A stretch of DNA of 61,551 bases from Marmoricola sp. (GCA_025965315.1 JAOPXD010000173.1:1-61551), one strand, 5' to 3'. Counted from the stretch's first letter, positions 8,721 to 19,686 are shown. Notes: a model not told the origin generated them from the letters alone. Numbers and translations are program-made.

Positions 8721-9914
8721 ATGAAGGCGCTGATCCTCGAGAACATCCACCCGACTGCCGTCGAGATCCTCGAAGGCCGCGGCTACGAGGTGGACGTGCG
8801 TACGGGTGCGCTGTCCGAGGCTGAGCTGATCGAGTCCCTGCCCGGTGTCAGCCTGCTGGGGATCCGTTCCAACACCACCGTCACCGAGCGGGTCCTGGAC
8901 GCGGTGCCGGACCTCGAGGCGATCGGGTGCTTCTGCATCGGCACCAACCAGGTCGACCTCGGCGCAGCCTCGGTGCGCGGTGTCGGAGTCTTCAACGCGC
9001 CGTACTCCAACACCCGGAGCGTGGTCGAGCTCGTCATCGGCGAGATCATCGCGCTGGCGCGCCGGCTGCCGGAGAAGACCCAGCGGATGCACGAGGGCGT
9101 CTGGGACAAGTCCGCTGCCGGCAGTCACGAGATCCGGGGGCGGACCCTGGGGATCGTCGGCTACGGCAACATCGGCACCCAGCTCTCGAACGTCGCCGAG
9201 GCGATCGGCATGAGCGTGGTCTTCTACGACGCGGCCGATCGACCGGCCCACGGCAACGCCCGGCGGATGAAGTCGCTCGCCGAGCTGCTCGCTATCTCCG
9301 ACGTGGTCACCCTGCACGTCGACGGTCGCCCGGGCAACGCCGGCTTCTTCCGTGCCGAGGAGTTCGCGGCGATGAAGCCGCGCTCGCTGTTCATCAATGC
9401 TTCCCGCGGGATGGTCGTGGACTACGACTCGTTGCGCGAGCACCTGCTCTCCGGGCACATCGCGGGCGCTGCGGTCGACGTGTTCCCGATCGAGCCGAAG
9501 GTCCAGGGCGAACCGTTCGAGTCGGTGCTGCGCGGCCTCGACAACGTCATCCTCACCCCGCACGTCGGCGGGTCGACCCAGGAGGCGCAGGCCGAGATCG
9601 GCTGGTTCGTCGCCGGGAAGCTCACCGGGTTCGCGCTCGAGGGCAACACCGCGCTGTCGGTCAACCTGCCTGCGGTCGCGACCCAGCCGCTCAACGGGAG
9701 CCACCGACTCGGCTACCTGCACCGCAACGTCCCCGGGGTGCTCGCCGAGTTCAACGCCCTGTTCGGGGCCGACACCTACAACGTCATCGGCCAGCGCCTC
9801 TCCACCCGCGACGACCTCGGGTACGTCGTGACCGACGTCTCTGCTCCCGTCTCCGAGGACGCGCTGGCCCAGCTGCGCGGCGCTGAGCACTGCCTGTGGG
9901 CCCGTACCTGGTAG
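8721..9914 (+). CDS. serA: D-3-phosphoglycerate dehydrogenase with C-terminal ACT-like domain
   Basis: Catalyses NAD-dependent oxidation of 3-phosphoglycerate to 3-phosphohydroxypyruvate, the first step of serine synthesis. At 397 aa it is the short E. coli-like form with one C-terminal regulatory domain, not the long mycobacterial form. The Rossmann motif GYGNIG is at 147-152, and catalytic Arg229 (ASRG), Glu258 (DVFPIEP) and His281 (LTPHVGGST) are all present. Residues about 325-397 match the position of the ACT domain that binds serine. A second serA-type gene elsewhere in the genome is possible. Confidence 0.9.
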   Translation: MKALILENIHPTAVEILEGRGYEVDVRTGALSEAELIESLPGVSLLGIRSNTTVTERVLDAVPDLEAIGCFCIGTNQVDLGAASVRGVGVFNAPYSNTRSVVELVIGEIIALARRLPEKTQRMHEGVWDKSAAGSHEIRGRTLGIVGYGNIGTQLSNVAEAIGMSVVFYDAADRPAHGNARRMKSLAELLAISDVVTLHVDGRPGNAGFFRAEEFAAMKPRSLFINASRGMVVDYDSLREHLLSGHIAGAAVDVFPIEPKVQGEPFESVLRGLDNVILTPHVGGSTQEAQAEIGWFVAGKLTGFALEGNTALSVNLPAVATQPLNGSHRLGYLHRNVPGVLAEFNALFGADTYNVIGQRLSTRDDLGYVVTDVSAPVSEDALAQLRGAEHCLWARTW

Positions 9915-9923
9915 ACGTCCTCC

Positions 9924-9929
9924 TAGGGT
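9924..9929 (+). promoter_or_regulatory. -10 box of a probable leaderless transcript (SDR)
   Basis: TAGGGT lies 7 nt before ATG 9937. This supports that ATG over the in-frame GTG three codons earlier, which would lie inside the promoter. Confidence 0.45.
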
Positions 9930-9936
9930 GGGCCGC

Positions 9937-10671
9937 ATGAATCGACATGCACTCGTCACCGGCGGCGGAACCGGCCTCGGCCTTGCCATCACCCGACGGC
10001 TCGTCGCCGACGGACTCGACGTCACCATCGTCGGTCGCCGCGAGCAGGTCCTGATCGCGGCCGGCGAGGAGCTCAACAGCACCGCCGGACGCCCGGCCGT
10101 CGACCACCGGGTCGCGGATGTCACCGATCCGGACGCAGTGACAGCTCTGGCTGCGTCGATCGGGTCGCCGCTCGACGTCCTGGTGCACAACGCGGGTGGG
10201 AACCCCTCGCTGCCCTCCTCGACGCCGGCCGAGCGCGCGGCCCTGTGGCTGGAGACCTACCGGCTCAACGTGGTCTCGGTGGTGCTGGTCAACGACGCCC
10301 TGCTGCCACACCTGCGCCGGCCCGGACGGATCGTGGCGATCAGCTCGGTCGCGGCCCTGCGCGGCGCCGGAGCGTACGGCGCCGCCAAGGCCGCCGTGAA
10401 CGCCTGGGTCACCGGGCTCGCCGGCGAGCTCGCGAGCGAACAGGTCACGGTGAACGCGGTGGCCCCCGGCTTCATCCCCGAGACCGAGTTCTGGGAAGGA
10501 CGCCGTACGCCGGAACTGATCGAGCAGCGCACCGCCCGGATCCCGATGGGGCGCTCCGGCACCCCGGAGGAGGTCGCGGCGCTGGTCGCGCATCTCGCGG
10601 CGCCCGACGCCGGCTTCACGACCGGTCAGGTGATCGGGATCCACGGCGGAGCGGTCCTCGCGCGGTCGTAG
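9937..10671 (+). CDS. SDR family oxidoreductase, FabG-like
   Basis: A 244-aa classical short-chain dehydrogenase. TGGGTGLG (8-15) binds the cofactor, HNAG is the NNAG equivalent, ISS supplies the catalytic Ser, and YGAAK (147-151) supplies Tyr and Lys. It ends in a standard C-terminal substrate loop and GxHGG-type tail. The cofactor residue after beta-2 is Gly-Arg-Arg, favouring NADP(H). It follows serA by 22 nt but has its own -10 box. Substrate not predictable. Confidence 0.88.
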   Translation: MNRHALVTGGGTGLGLAITRRLVADGLDVTIVGRREQVLIAAGEELNSTAGRPAVDHRVADVTDPDAVTALAASIGSPLDVLVHNAGGNPSLPSSTPAERAALWLETYRLNVVSVVLVNDALLPHLRRPGRIVAISSVAALRGAGAYGAAKAAVNAWVTGLAGELASEQVTVNAVAPGFIPETEFWEGRRTPELIEQRTARIPMGRSGTPEEVAALVAHLAAPDAGFTTGQVIGIHGGAVLARS

Positions 10672-10757
10672 TGCGGGTGGGTTTGCCCGACCCGACGGCG
10701 GGTACGCCTTCTGACGAAGCGCGGCCGATCCGAGCCGTGGTCGAGAGGAGTGGCCCC

Positions 10758-11039
10758 ATGCTGAAGCGACTGTTCGACCTGTTCAAGCGTGACCGGCGCG
10801 CTCGGGCCAAGGGCGAGCGCGATGCTCCTGCAGACATGGGCGATCCGACGTCCCGGGCGACCGGTGGTGGGTCCGAGGCACCGGTGCAGGACAGCCACAG
10901 CACCACCGGGACCACGAGCAGCGACACGTTCGTCGGTCGTGCCGGTGGCGACGAGGCCGGCGACGTCGGACCGAGCGGTGGCGAGGTGCGTACGGGTCAG
11001 ACCGACCTGTCGCACCAGGGTGCCGCTCGGGACGAGTAG
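10758..11039 (+). CDS. Hypothetical hydrophilic protein, 93 aa
   Basis: Starts with an amphipathic basic stretch, MLKRLFDLFKRDRR, that could lie on the membrane surface. The rest is a Gly/Ser/Thr/Asp-rich tail that is probably disordered. A GAGAGGAG ribosome-binding site 8-9 nt upstream supports the ATG. Fourteen nt separate it from the next membrane-anchored gene. No family recognised. Confidence 0.6.
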   Translation: MLKRLFDLFKRDRRARAKGERDAPADMGDPTSRATGGGSEAPVQDSHSTTGTTSSDTFVGRAGGDEAGDVGPSGGEVRTGQTDLSHQGAARDE

Positions 11040-11053
11040 CGGAGGCGAAGGTC

Positions 11054-11425
11054 ATGGCAGCCGTACTCATCCCGGTGGCGCTGGTCCTGATCGCGGTCGT
11101 GGCGGTCGCGCTGGCGCTGGTCAGGTTCTCGCAGTCGCGCGGAGCCCAGCAGGAAGCCCTCGAGGCCGACCCCAGGGTTCTTCGCTACGTGGTTCCCGAG
11201 GGTCAGGACCCGGCAGTGGTCCTCGCTGAGTTCCAGGGCCTGCCGCTCGAGGTGGCCCCGGCTCCCGGTGAGGCTGTGCACGAGATCCTGATCTCCTCTC
11301 CGGCCGGTCGTCCCGCTGTCGACCGGGAGCAGGTGCGAACCCTCCTGGCCGGCGTACAGCGCACCAGTCTCGATGCCGACGCACCGGCACCGTTGCCGCC
11401 GGTCAGGTTCGCTGACGAGGGCTGA
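11054..11425 (+). CDS. Membrane-anchored hypothetical protein, 123 aa
   Basis: One N-terminal transmembrane helix (about residues 3-24) with a short cytosolic or periplasmic hydrophilic domain behind it. AGVQRTSLDADAP near the end shows no recognised motif. It directly follows the 93-aa gene and both may act at the envelope. It ends tail-to-tail with the DUF72 gene with a 23-nt overlap, so the last codons are shared on opposite strands. Confidence 0.6.
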   Translation: MAAVLIPVALVLIAVVAVALALVRFSQSRGAQQEALEADPRVLRYVVPEGQDPAVVLAEFQGLPLEVAPAPGEAVHEILISSPAGRPAVDREQVRTLLAGVQRTSLDADAPAPLPPVRFADEG

Positions 11426-12269
11426 GCCGGATCTCGCGCAGTCCCAGTCGGTCGGCCAGGCGGATCGCGTCGTGCGGCGCGTGCCCGTGGGCGTCGTTGT
11501 CGAAGTACACGTAGACGTCGCGACCGGCCTCGGCAGCCGCGCTGCAGCGCTCGGCCCACCCCTCGAGGGTCGCGGTCGCGTACCGGCTGGTGTAGAGCTC
11601 GCTGTGTCCGTGCAGCCGGAGGTAGTCGAACGACGCGGTCGTCTCGTCGAGCTCGGGCCAACGGCCTGCGCTGTCGGCAAGGACGCAGGCGACGTCGTGG
11701 TCGCGGAGCAGGGCGAAGAAGTCATCGTCCCGGAAGGTTGCGCTCCGGACCTCCAGTGCGTGCCGAACCGGCTTGTCCAGACCTGGGTCGTCGTACGCCG
11801 TGGAGGGGACCTTGTCGTCGTGACCGGCAGCCACCGCGGCCACCTCCGTCCCGGTGCGCGGCAGCTGGGCGAGGAACTCGGCGACGACGTCGCGATCGAA
11901 CTCGACCCGCTCCGGGAGCTGCCAGAGGAACGGCCCGAGCTTCTCGCCCAGCAGCAGCACGCCGGAGGCGAAGAAGTTGGCAAGAGCTGTCTGCACGTCC
12001 CGCAGCCGCTTCAGGTGCGTGACGTAGCGCCCACCCTTCACGGCGAACACGAACTCGTCCGGGGTCTCGTCGTACCAGCGCCGGTACGACGACGGGCGCT
12101 GCAACGAGTAGAACGGTCCGTTCAGCTCCACGGTGGCGAGATGATCGGCCACGTAGGACAACTGGCGGCGCGCCGGGAGATCCTGCGGGTAGAAGTCACC
12201 GCGCCAGCTCTGGTACTGCCACCCGGAGATCCCGACCCGGATCCGACCGGGGTCCTGCGTCCCGGTCAC
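11403..12269 (-). CDS. DUF72 domain protein
   Basis: A 288-aa TIM-barrel DUF72 protein: it opens with VGISGWQYQSWRGDFYP, has the VELNGPFYSLQRPSSYRRW block, FVFAVKGGRYVTH, the LGPFLWQLP signature, and ends DVYVYFDNDAHGHAPHDA. Family members fold like glycosidases, but their reaction is unproven. The GTG start overlaps the gluconokinase stop by 4 nt, so the two are coupled. A role in sugar metabolism is suggested only by this neighbour. Confidence 0.9.
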   Translation of the reverse strand: MTGTQDPGRIRVGISGWQYQSWRGDFYPQDLPARRQLSYVADHLATVELNGPFYSLQRPSSYRRWYDETPDEFVFAVKGGRYVTHLKRLRDVQTALANFFASGVLLLGEKLGPFLWQLPERVEFDRDVVAEFLAQLPRTGTEVAAVAAGHDDKVPSTAYDDPGLDKPVRHALEVRSATFRDDDFFALLRDHDVACVLADSAGRWPELDETTASFDYLRLHGHSELYTSRYATATLEGWAERCSAAAEAGRDVYVYFDNDAHGHAPHDAIRLADRLGLREIRLSPRQRT

Positions 12270-12781
12270 GACGCGACTCCGCAGCGGTCGAGCACCACGG
12301 CGACCACGTCGCCCGGAGGTCCGGAGGCGTCGACCGAGATCCCCGCCTCGTCGGCGCCCAGAGGCTCCAGCAGCGCCAGCTGGCTCGGAAGCAGCTCGCC
12401 GGGCATGAAGTGTCCGCGACGTTGTTCCAGACGTGAGCGCAGGACTTCCGCAGGTACCTCGAGCAGGCAGAACCCGACCCAGGGCCGACCGCGGGCGAGG
12501 ACGTCCCGGTAGCGCCGTCGCAATGCCGAGCAGCTGACCACGCAGTCGTGGCCCTCCCGGTGGCACTGCTCGATCCAGGCTGCGATCGCGGCGAGCCAGG
12601 GTGCCCGGTCCGCGTCGGTCAACGGCGTCCCCGACCGCATCTTCGCCACCGCGGCTGCACTGTGGAAGGCGTCGCCGTCCGCGACGATCGCGCCGGTCTC
12701 CCGGGCGATCAGCTCGGCGACGGTCGACTTGCCGGCACCGGAGACGCCGGCGACGACGATGCACCAAGGTCTTGCGAGCAT
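12266..12781 (-). CDS. gntK: Gluconokinase (GntK family)
   Basis: A P-loop kinase of 171 aa that phosphorylates gluconate to 6-phosphogluconate for the pentose phosphate pathway. Walker A GVSGAGKST is at 12-20. DGDAFH (substrate region), the TPLTDADRAPWL block, CSALRRRYRDVL and the EQRRGHFMP lid motif are all characteristic of GntK. Length is normal for the family. Its start lies 73 nt inside the annotated 3' end of the upstream MFS gene on the same strand, so the two are linked, but the MFS tail there is probably not functional sequence. Confidence 0.93.
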   Translation of the reverse strand: MLARPWCIVVAGVSGAGKSTVAELIARETGAIVADGDAFHSAAAVAKMRSGTPLTDADRAPWLAAIAAWIEQCHREGHDCVVSCSALRRRYRDVLARGRPWVGFCLLEVPAEVLRSRLEQRRGHFMPGELLPSQLALLEPLGADEAGISVDASGPPGDVVAVVLDRCGVAS

Positions 12782-13995
12782 GCCTCGCCGTACCCGCTGG
12801 ATCCCGACTCCACACGGTCCGGACCGCCGCGACCGCGCACGGACTGCACGGTCAGGCCGGCGAGTGCCATCGCGAGCCCGAGGAATCCCGCGATCTCGAA
12901 CCCGACCTGCCAGCCGCCGTGGTCGATCGCCCAGCCGACAAGCGGGGCGCCGACCGCGCCGCCGAGGGTGAGCGCCGAACCGTGCCACCCCATGGCCTCG
13001 CCCCGAACGCTGGCCGGCACGGTCCGGCTGAGATCGTCGATGGTGGCCGTGATGGTGGGTGCGCAGAACAGGCCCGAGATGAACAGCGTCACCGTGAACA
13101 CGGCCTGCCCGTGACTCAACGCGACCAGGACGGTCGACGCAGCGAGCAGGACCAGCAGGATCCCGGCGGGAGGGTGCCGGTGCAGGGCGCCGTACACGAT
13201 GCCGCCGATGGCCGAGCCCAGGCCCCAGAGGGCGAGCTCCCACCCGATCGCTGCCGTGTGGCCGAGGTCGCGCAGTGCTGCCACCGTCCCGAGGTCCTCA
13301 CCGGTCAGGATGATCGTGGCGGTCGCCGCGATCACGAGGATCGCCACCACTGCGGGAGACAGCCAGGCCCGGACTGCGGGCTCGGGCTGGCCGGCAGCGT
13401 CGACGGACGATGCCTCGCTGTGCAGCGGCGGGTTCGCCACCCACAGCACCACGCCCCCGACCACCATGCTCAGCTGGAAGATCAGCAGCGCGATCGCCGT
13501 CGGCAGGTACACCGCCGCGAGGACGCCCAGGACAGGACCGATCATGAACGAGAACTCGACGAAGACCGAGTCGACCGACAGCACGGCGGTGCGCTGGCCC
13601 TCGGGCACCGCTCCGATCAGCACCTGGCGAACGATCGAGAACGATGGGATCGTGAACAGGCCGGCGACGGCGACGAAGGGGAGCAGCCACCAGTAGCCGA
13701 CCCACGGCGCGATGCTCCAGCAGACAGCCAGCACGACCAGCGAGGGTGCCAGGGCGGCTCGCAGCCCGACCCTGTCGAGCAGGCGACCCCGCCAGGGCCC
13801 GCTGACCGCGAGCGCGGCCGAGTACACGAACTCGACCGCACCGGCTGCGGTGTAGGAGCGGTCGAGGTGGGTGACCACGTGCAGGGTCAGAACGACGCCC
13901 GCGGCCCAGATCGGGATCCGGATCAGCAGCCCGAGCAGGAGGATCCGACGCACCACCGGGTTCCGGGCCAGCTCGGCGTACGTCGTGAAGCGCAT
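12709..13995 (-). CDS. MFS transporter
   Basis: A 428-aa major facilitator with about 12 hydrophobic segments, a DR-type loop (LLDRVGLRAA) between helices 2 and 3, and a central loop rich in polar residues. It resembles drug/unknown-substrate MFS of actinobacteria, not a gluconate permease (GntP). ATG 13995 begins MRFTTYAELARN; an in-frame TTG lies four codons earlier. The C-terminal 45 or so residues are Ser/Pro-rich and overlap the gluconokinase gene. No ribosome-binding site is obvious at either start. Confidence 0.85.
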   Translation of the reverse strand: MRFTTYAELARNPVVRRILLLGLLIRIPIWAAGVVLTLHVVTHLDRSYTAAGAVEFVYSAALAVSGPWRGRLLDRVGLRAALAPSLVVLAVCWSIAPWVGYWWLLPFVAVAGLFTIPSFSIVRQVLIGAVPEGQRTAVLSVDSVFVEFSFMIGPVLGVLAAVYLPTAIALLIFQLSMVVGGVVLWVANPPLHSEASSVDAAGQPEPAVRAWLSPAVVAILVIAATATIILTGEDLGTVAALRDLGHTAAIGWELALWGLGSAIGGIVYGALHRHPPAGILLVLLAASTVLVALSHGQAVFTVTLFISGLFCAPTITATIDDLSRTVPASVRGEAMGWHGSALTLGGAVGAPLVGWAIDHGGWQVGFEIAGFLGLAMALAGLTVQSVRGRGGPDRVESGSSGYGEACSQDLGASSSPASPVPASRPSPS

Positions 13996-14076
13996 CAGGG
14001 GAGCCAATCACGGATACACCGCACAGCGACATCTGATTTACCGCGTACGCTCGCCCGCGAGACCCAGGAGGGGTAG

Positions 14077-14379
14077 ATGACAGCCAGTCGAGCAGCGCGG
14101 GAACGGCGAGCGGCGGTCCAGGCCGGAGAGCTGGCGAAGGTGACGGTCGAGATCGGTACGGCGGACGCTCTGGTCTACAAGATCCGCTGCACCCGCTGCG
14201 AGGGACGCCCAGGGGTCCCGTGGAGCACCTACCGGTCCGGGGAGGACAACGACTTCATCGGGGCCATGGACCGGTGGACGCTGCACCTGTCCGGGAAGCA
14301 CCCGGAGGCCGAGGCCGAGTGCCTCGGGTTCCTCGACCAGGCGATCGCCCGGCTGCAGGAGCGCAACCCCAGGTCCTGA
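14077..14379 (+). CDS. Hypothetical protein, 100 aa, with a CxxC motif
   Basis: A small soluble protein with IRCTRCEG (one CxxC), a later H and Cys (HPEAEAEC), and helical ends. A split zinc site is possible but not established. GGAGGGG directly ahead of the ATG gives a strong ribosome-binding site. Divergent from the MFS gene. No family recognised. Confidence 0.65.
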   Translation: MTASRAARERRAAVQAGELAKVTVEIGTADALVYKIRCTRCEGRPGVPWSTYRSGEDNDFIGAMDRWTLHLSGKHPEAEAECLGFLDQAIARLQERNPRS

Positions 14380-14413
14380 CGCGAGTTACCCGAACGATGT
14401 CGTGGCACAGTGA

Positions 14414-16690
<2,277 letters not shown>

Positions 16691-16700
16691 GGCGCCGCCA

Positions 16701-17171
16701 TCACGCCTTGTTGCGTGCCCGCCGCGAGCTCAACGGCACCACGACCCAGAGGCTGGCGAACAGCAGCAGAGCGACCGCCAGCACGGCGAGCGCCGGGCCG
16801 GTGCCGGCGACGAGGTCGAAGATCAGGAACAGCGATCCGCTGATCGTGAGCGCCATCAGGGCCAGCCCGGCCCGGGCGCACCGGTTGGCCGCCTCGACCA
16901 GCCACCGCCGGGCGCGGTGACGGAAGAGCACCCGGTGGAACGCCGCGGGCGCCACCACCAGTGCGGTGGTCAGGACCGATCCGCAGAGAACGACCAGGTA
17001 CGTCGTCCGCTGCAGGTGGTCGAGCTCGGTGAATCGCTGGGCGAACGGAACGGTGAGCAGGAACCCGGTCAGGATCTGGGCCCCGGTCTCGGTGACCCGG
17101 ATCTCCTGGAGGAGCTCGTCCCAGTTGCGGTCGATCGTCTCGGCGTCGTCGGGACGTGCCTTCTCGCTCAT
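16701..17171 (-). CDS. DUF6328 family membrane protein
   Basis: A 156-aa protein with a hydrophilic start (WDELLQEIRVTETGAQILTGFLLTVPFAQRF), which is the DUF6328 hallmark, followed by about four membrane helices. Function unknown in the family. GAGAGGAG precedes the ATG. It ends 10 nt from the convergent DHA2 exporter and is divergent from the DUF5709 gene. Confidence 0.88.
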   Translation of the reverse strand: MSEKARPDDAETIDRNWDELLQEIRVTETGAQILTGFLLTVPFAQRFTELDHLQRTTYLVVLCGSVLTTALVVAPAAFHRVLFRHRARRWLVEAANRCARAGLALMALTISGSLFLIFDLVAGTGPALAVLAVALLLFASLWVVVPLSSRRARNKA

Positions 17172-17318
17172 CGGACTCCTCTCGTCCGCCCGTGCTTACC
17201 CGGCCCGCCAGGTTCTATCCGGGGTGGTCGGTCCGGCACCGGAGTTTGCGCGCGGCTGGTGCGGGTAGCCCAGAGACGACCGACGCACCGTGGCGTCCAG
17301 ACGGAGGGAGGGCCCGTG

Positions 17319-17759
17319 ATGTCTCAACCCGAGCAGGCCGATCGCGAGCAGTACGGCGAGCAGTCGGTGGATCCGGAGGACCAGCTCCAGCCGGAGGACA
17401 CGCTCGACGACCGTGGGGTCGTTGACGTCCTCGACGAGGGGTACTCGCCGCCGGAGCACGAGCCGGCGCACCTGCGCCAGGGGATGACCCGCGAGGAGCA
17501 GCGCGACGGCGCCTCCCTCGACGAGCGACTCGCTGCCGAGGAACCCGAACCCGACCCGTACGCCGACGGGGTCGGTGACGCGGGAACCGCCGATCCTCGC
17601 GCCGGGCGGCTGGTGGCCCCCGATGCCGGATCAGCGGAGGACGTCGAGCCGGACGCCGTCGCCGAGGACGTCGGTGTGGACGGGGCCGGGGCCACCGCCG
17701 AAGAAGCCGCGATGCACGTGATCGACTCGGAGGTCGGTCCCGAGACCGAGCCCTACTGA
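17319..17759 (+). CDS. DUF5709 family protein
   Basis: A 146-aa very acidic protein (many Glu, Asp, Pro) with the DUF5709 pattern: SVDPEDQLQPEDTLDDRGVVDVLDEGYSPPE, then REEQRDGASLDERLAAEEPEPDPY and a C-terminal EEAAMHVID. Found across actinobacteria; function unknown, probably largely disordered. ATG 17319 is preferred over the GTG one codon earlier because GGAGGGAGG lies at a suitable distance. Confidence 0.85.
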   Translation: MSQPEQADREQYGEQSVDPEDQLQPEDTLDDRGVVDVLDEGYSPPEHEPAHLRQGMTREEQRDGASLDERLAAEEPEPDPYADGVGDAGTADPRAGRLVAPDAGSAEDVEPDAVAEDVGVDGAGATAEEAAMHVIDSEVGPETEPY

Positions 17760-18127
17760 GCGGGCCAGCGTGCTCGGCGGACGAAGGTGCCGCCTCGGCG
17801 ACACGTCTCGATGGGGGTACGAGACGGCCGCCGGGCGGCGGAGGCGCACGCTGGGGGCAGGTGCGCCAAGCTGACCTTATCGGCCGGCAACGGTGCGCAC
17901 TTTGGAATCCACAACCCCCCGATGTGGCATCGCCCACCCTGCTTGTTATCCACGACCCAGCAGGCGTCCGGCGAGTGCGCGGGGCAGGGTCAGGACGAGC
18001 ACGAGCAAGGTCGGCGAGTGCGGTGGGCACGGCATCGTTAGGGGAAGCACGAGACTCCTGGGCAGCAGGGACGGTCGGTGGAAGGACCTCCGGGAGTGCT
18101 TGTTCGTCACGCGAGAACCACGACGAT
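17760..18127. other. Noncoding interval between DUF5709 and the hydrolase-TetR operon
   Basis: No convincing reading frame on either strand. A GC-rich dyad near 17825-17840 (GGCCGCCGGGCGGC) could end the DUF5709 transcript. Nothing matching a riboswitch or tRNA was seen. The promoter and operator of the next operon begin at its right edge. Confidence 0.4.
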
Positions 18128-18157
18128 TTGTTAATACATACATACCGTATGTATGTT
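18128..18157 (+). promoter_or_regulatory. Promoter of the hydrolase-TetR operon with leaderless start
   Basis: TTGTTA (18128-18133) and TATGTT (18152-18157) with 18-bp spacing. The ATG follows 6 nt after the -10 box and there is no ribosome-binding site. A perfect palindromic operator covers the spacer and -10. Confidence 0.65.
18136..18156. promoter_or_regulatory. TetR-type operator
   Basis: Perfect inverted repeat: ACATACATAC at 18136-18145, one base, then GTATGTATGT at 18147-18156. It overlaps the spacer and -10 box. The TetR regulator encoded at the end of the same operon is the obvious ligand-responsive repressor. Confidence 0.8.
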
Positions 18158-18163
18158 CAGGGC

Positions 18164-19048
18164 ATGACCCGTCTCCCGTCACGTCCGAGCGAGCTCGGCA
18201 CAGCGAACGACCTCGCGCTCACCGGTGGCACGGTGCGCTACTTCGAATCAGGCCCCGCCCGGGGCCCCGTGGTCGTCTTCGTGCACGGACTGCTCGTCAA
18301 CGCCGATCTGTGGCGCGGGGTCACGCCGGGCCTCGCGGGTCGCGGCGCCCGTTGCCTCGCGGTGGACTGGCCGCTGGGATCGCACAGGATCCCGGTGCCG
18401 GACGCCGACCTCTCGCCGACCGGGGTAGCGGCGCTGATCGCCGACTTCCTGGCCAGACTCGATCTCCGTGACGTGACGGTGGTGGCCAACGACACCGGGG
18501 GTGCACTGACCCAGATCCTGATCACCACCTACCCCGAGCGGATCGGCAAGGTCGTGCTGACGCCGTCGGACAGCTTCGAACGGTTCTTCCCACCACTCTT
18601 CGGCTACCTCCCGCTGCTCTCGCGGATCCCTGGTTCGCTCTGGCTCCTCGGGCAGGGTCTCCGGCCGCGCTGGGCCCAACGACTCCCGATCGGGTTCGGC
18701 TGGCTTGCGAAACGGCCGATGCCGCGGGAGGTCGTGGACTCCTACCTGCTGCCCAGCCGCACCGATCGTGCGATCCGCCGTGACCTCGCCAGGTTCCTGC
18801 CGGCGGTGCACCGCCGGCACACGCTGGCCGCAGCGAGGAAGCTCTCCGGCTTCGACAAGCCGGTCCTGCTGGCCTGGGCGACCGAGGACCGGCACTTCCC
18901 GATCAGCCTCGCCCACCGCCTCGCCGACCTGCTCCCGCAGGCGCGCATCGTCCCGATCACGGATACCTACACCTTCGTTCCGGAGGATCAGCCGGCCGTG
19001 CTGACCGACCTGGTCGCCGAGTTCGTGGGACTGCCCGGTGCCGCGTAG
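18164..19048 (+). CDS. Alpha/beta hydrolase, Asp-nucleophile (haloalkane dehalogenase/epoxide hydrolase-like) subgroup
   Basis: A 294-aa alpha/beta fold protein. FVHGLLVNADLWRG forms the HG oxyanion region. The nucleophile elbow reads VVANDTGGALTQ, so the nucleophile position carries Asp rather than Ser, as in haloalkane dehalogenases and epoxide hydrolases. A cap region follows, then LLAWATEDRHFP. The usual C-terminal His is not in place: the segment reads ITDTYTFVPEDQP where SGHFV-type sequence is expected. This could be a divergent or non-hydrolytic member. It is encoded with and repressed by the TetR protein. An upstream in-frame extension into the operator was rejected because the -10 box fixes the start. 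Confidence 0.85.
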   Translation: MTRLPSRPSELGTANDLALTGGTVRYFESGPARGPVVVFVHGLLVNADLWRGVTPGLAGRGARCLAVDWPLGSHRIPVPDADLSPTGVAALIADFLARLDLRDVTVVANDTGGALTQILITTYPERIGKVVLTPSDSFERFFPPLFGYLPLLSRIPGSLWLLGQGLRPRWAQRLPIGFGWLAKRPMPREVVDSYLLPSRTDRAIRRDLARFLPAVHRRHTLAAARKLSGFDKPVLLAWATEDRHFPISLAHRLADLLPQARIVPITDTYTFVPEDQPAVLTDLVAEFVGLPGAA

Positions 19049-19616
19049 CCAGGCCGAGCGCCGGGAAGCAACCAGGGCGGCACTGGTGGCCGTCGGCACG
19101 CGCCTCTTCGCCGAGCGGTCGTTCGGGGACGTCCCGGCCGAGGAGATCGTGGCGGCCGCAGGGGTGAGCCGAGGCGCACTGCACCACCACTACGGCGACA
19201 AGCGCGGCCTGTTCCGGGCCGTCTTCACCCACGTCGAGGCCGGCATCACCGAGGAGCTGGCCCTCGGTGCGGCGAGCCTGGGTGACGACCTCTCGGTCCC
19301 GGCCGTGCTGAACCTCTTCCTCGATATCTGCGAGCGCCCCGAGGTCCGTCGGATCGCCCTCGTCGATGCCCCCGCGGTCCTCGGATGGCAGGAGTGGCGC
19401 GAGATCGAGGCGGAGTACGGCCTCGGACTCCTGATCGGCTTCCTGGAAGCGAGCCCGGTGGTGACTGCCGACGTACCGGCTCCGGTCCTTGCCCAGCTGG
19501 TGCTGAGCTCGATCACCGAGGCCGCCCTGATGATCGCGAACGCTGCCGATCCGGGAGTGGCGAGGCGAGCTGCGGAGGCGACCCTGCTGAGCCTGTACGG
19601 CGGACTCCTCGGCTGA
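19038..19616 (+). CDS. TetR family transcriptional regulator
   Basis: A 192-aa regulator with an N-terminal TetR helix-turn-helix (VPAEEIVAAAGVSRGALHHHYGDKRGLF, about residues 34-61) and a helical ligand-binding domain. Its GTG start lies inside the hydrolase 3' end (11-nt overlap), so the two are co-expressed. The perfect inverted repeat in the operon promoter is its likely binding site, giving negative autoregulation. The C-terminal domain belongs to the common actinobacterial type, and the effector is probably the hydrolase substrate or a relative. Confidence 0.93.
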   Translation: MPRSQAERREATRAALVAVGTRLFAERSFGDVPAEEIVAAAGVSRGALHHHYGDKRGLFRAVFTHVEAGITEELALGAASLGDDLSVPAVLNLFLDICERPEVRRIALVDAPAVLGWQEWREIEAEYGLGLLIGFLEASPVVTADVPAPVLAQLVLSSITEAALMIANAADPGVARRAAEATLLSLYGGLLG

Positions 19617-19648
19617 GCCGTCCACGCGGACGAGTCCGCACACGGCAA

Positions 19649-19686
19649 ACGCCCCGCAGGCCTGCTAGCAAGGCTTTACGGGGCGT
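19649..19686. terminator. Hairpin between convergent operons
   Basis: ACGCCCCG (19649-19656) pairs with CGGGGCGT (19679-19686), and the 22-nt interior can form a smaller stem. It lies between the TetR stop and the convergent acyl-CoA ligase stop. No T-tract, so it would be a bidirectional GC hairpin of the kind common in actinobacteria. Confidence 0.4.

Noticed and set aside
17861..18163. Upstream extension of the alpha/beta hydrolase
   Set aside because: Would run through the promoter and TetR operator; the -10 box and fold both support ATG 18164.
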